Shown one piece after another: positions 63,962 through 64,000 of a stretch of 64,000 bases of DNA. Under the pieces are notes generated by a model that was not told the DNA's origin, ran no database searches, and worked only from the letters and a program-made list of their open reading frames with translations. Source of the stretch: Enemella dayhoffiae (lineage in GTDB: Bacteria > Actinomycetota > Actinomycetes > Propionibacteriales > Propionibacteriaceae); NCBI RefSeq assembly GCF_002250625.1, contig NZ_NMVQ01000023.1:274947-338946 (forward strand), written 5' to 3'. Position numbers and translations under genes: made by a program. The first letter of the stretch is position 1; every line of letters starts with the position of its first letter.

Positions 63962-64000
63962 GTGAACGCGAAGGTTTTGTCGATGGCGGCCAGGTTCGAG
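63962..64000 (+). CDS. possible start of a gene running off the window
   Basis: GTG 63962 opens a 13-codon frame (VNAKVLSMAARFE) to the end of the sequence. There is no clear Shine-Dalgarno. A divergent gene opposite rpsT is expected in actinobacteria, but the visible residues do not identify it. Confidence 0.2.
   Translation, partial: MNAKVLSMAARFE

Overview
The window is high-GC DNA with short intergenic gaps, many GTG starts and stop/start overlaps (ATGA, GTGA, TGATG). Several -10-like TAnnnT boxes lie only about 6 nt upstream of a start codon, which suggests leaderless transcripts. The gene order is a recognisable actinobacterial backbone: folC-DUF4233-ndk; TIGR03960 radical SAM - TIGR03936 - RNase E/G - rplU - rpmA - obg - proB - proA - nadD - rsfS - phosphatase; leuS; comEA-comEC-holA-rpsT. 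Content, codon style and the very frequent GGCGTAC/GTACGCC word point to Propionibacteriales, probably Propionibacteriaceae. That placement is an inference, not a database result.

Accessory islets interrupt the backbone. (1) 5.9-13.0 kb separates the radical SAM gene from its usual partner. It holds an AAA+ ATPase of CbbX type with an unrecognised N-terminal half, an NAD-type malic enzyme, an AraC regulator, and a P450/reductase pair closely resembling the aryl-O-demethylase GcoA/GcoB. (2) 17.2-21.7 kb, between rne and rplU, holds a BenE-like transporter, a coupled pair of unknown genes and a BCCT transporter. (3) A siderophore-interacting protein behind a near-perfect IdeR/DtxR box lies between rpmA and obg. 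(4) 26.3-34.5 kb splits proB from proA with a frameshifted TspO-like gene, a frameshifted aminotransferase and a complete Dpp/Opp-type peptide ABC transporter.

The 38-49.5 kb stretch holds a methyltransferase, tRNA-Ala(GGC), about 1 kb of decayed sequence, and cell-envelope genes (polysaccharide deacetylase, zinc peptidase, L,D-transpeptidase). It also has a DNA glycosylase, a DUF1707 protein, a DMT transporter coupled to a GT4 glycosyltransferase, a DUF4192 protein and a VIT1/CCC1 transporter. leuS is preceded by a compact attenuator-like leader: an 8-residue peptide ending Leu-Leu-Ser, two hairpins and a run of six T.

At 53.8-59.7 kb the DNA-uptake genes comEA and comEC are followed, with overlapping start and stop codons, by a repeat-bearing secreted protein and a class F-like sortase. 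Then come a DUF1445 protein and an MFS transporter, before holA resumes the backbone. This comE-surface protein-sortase arrangement, the leuS leader and the GcoAB islet are the most interesting parts.

Three genes carry single-base frameshifts (about 26.65, 27.51, 39.47 and 39.69 kb). Most sit in short homopolymers, so sequencing error should be excluded before calling them pseudogenes. I see no CRISPR array, insertion sequence, rRNA or prophage.
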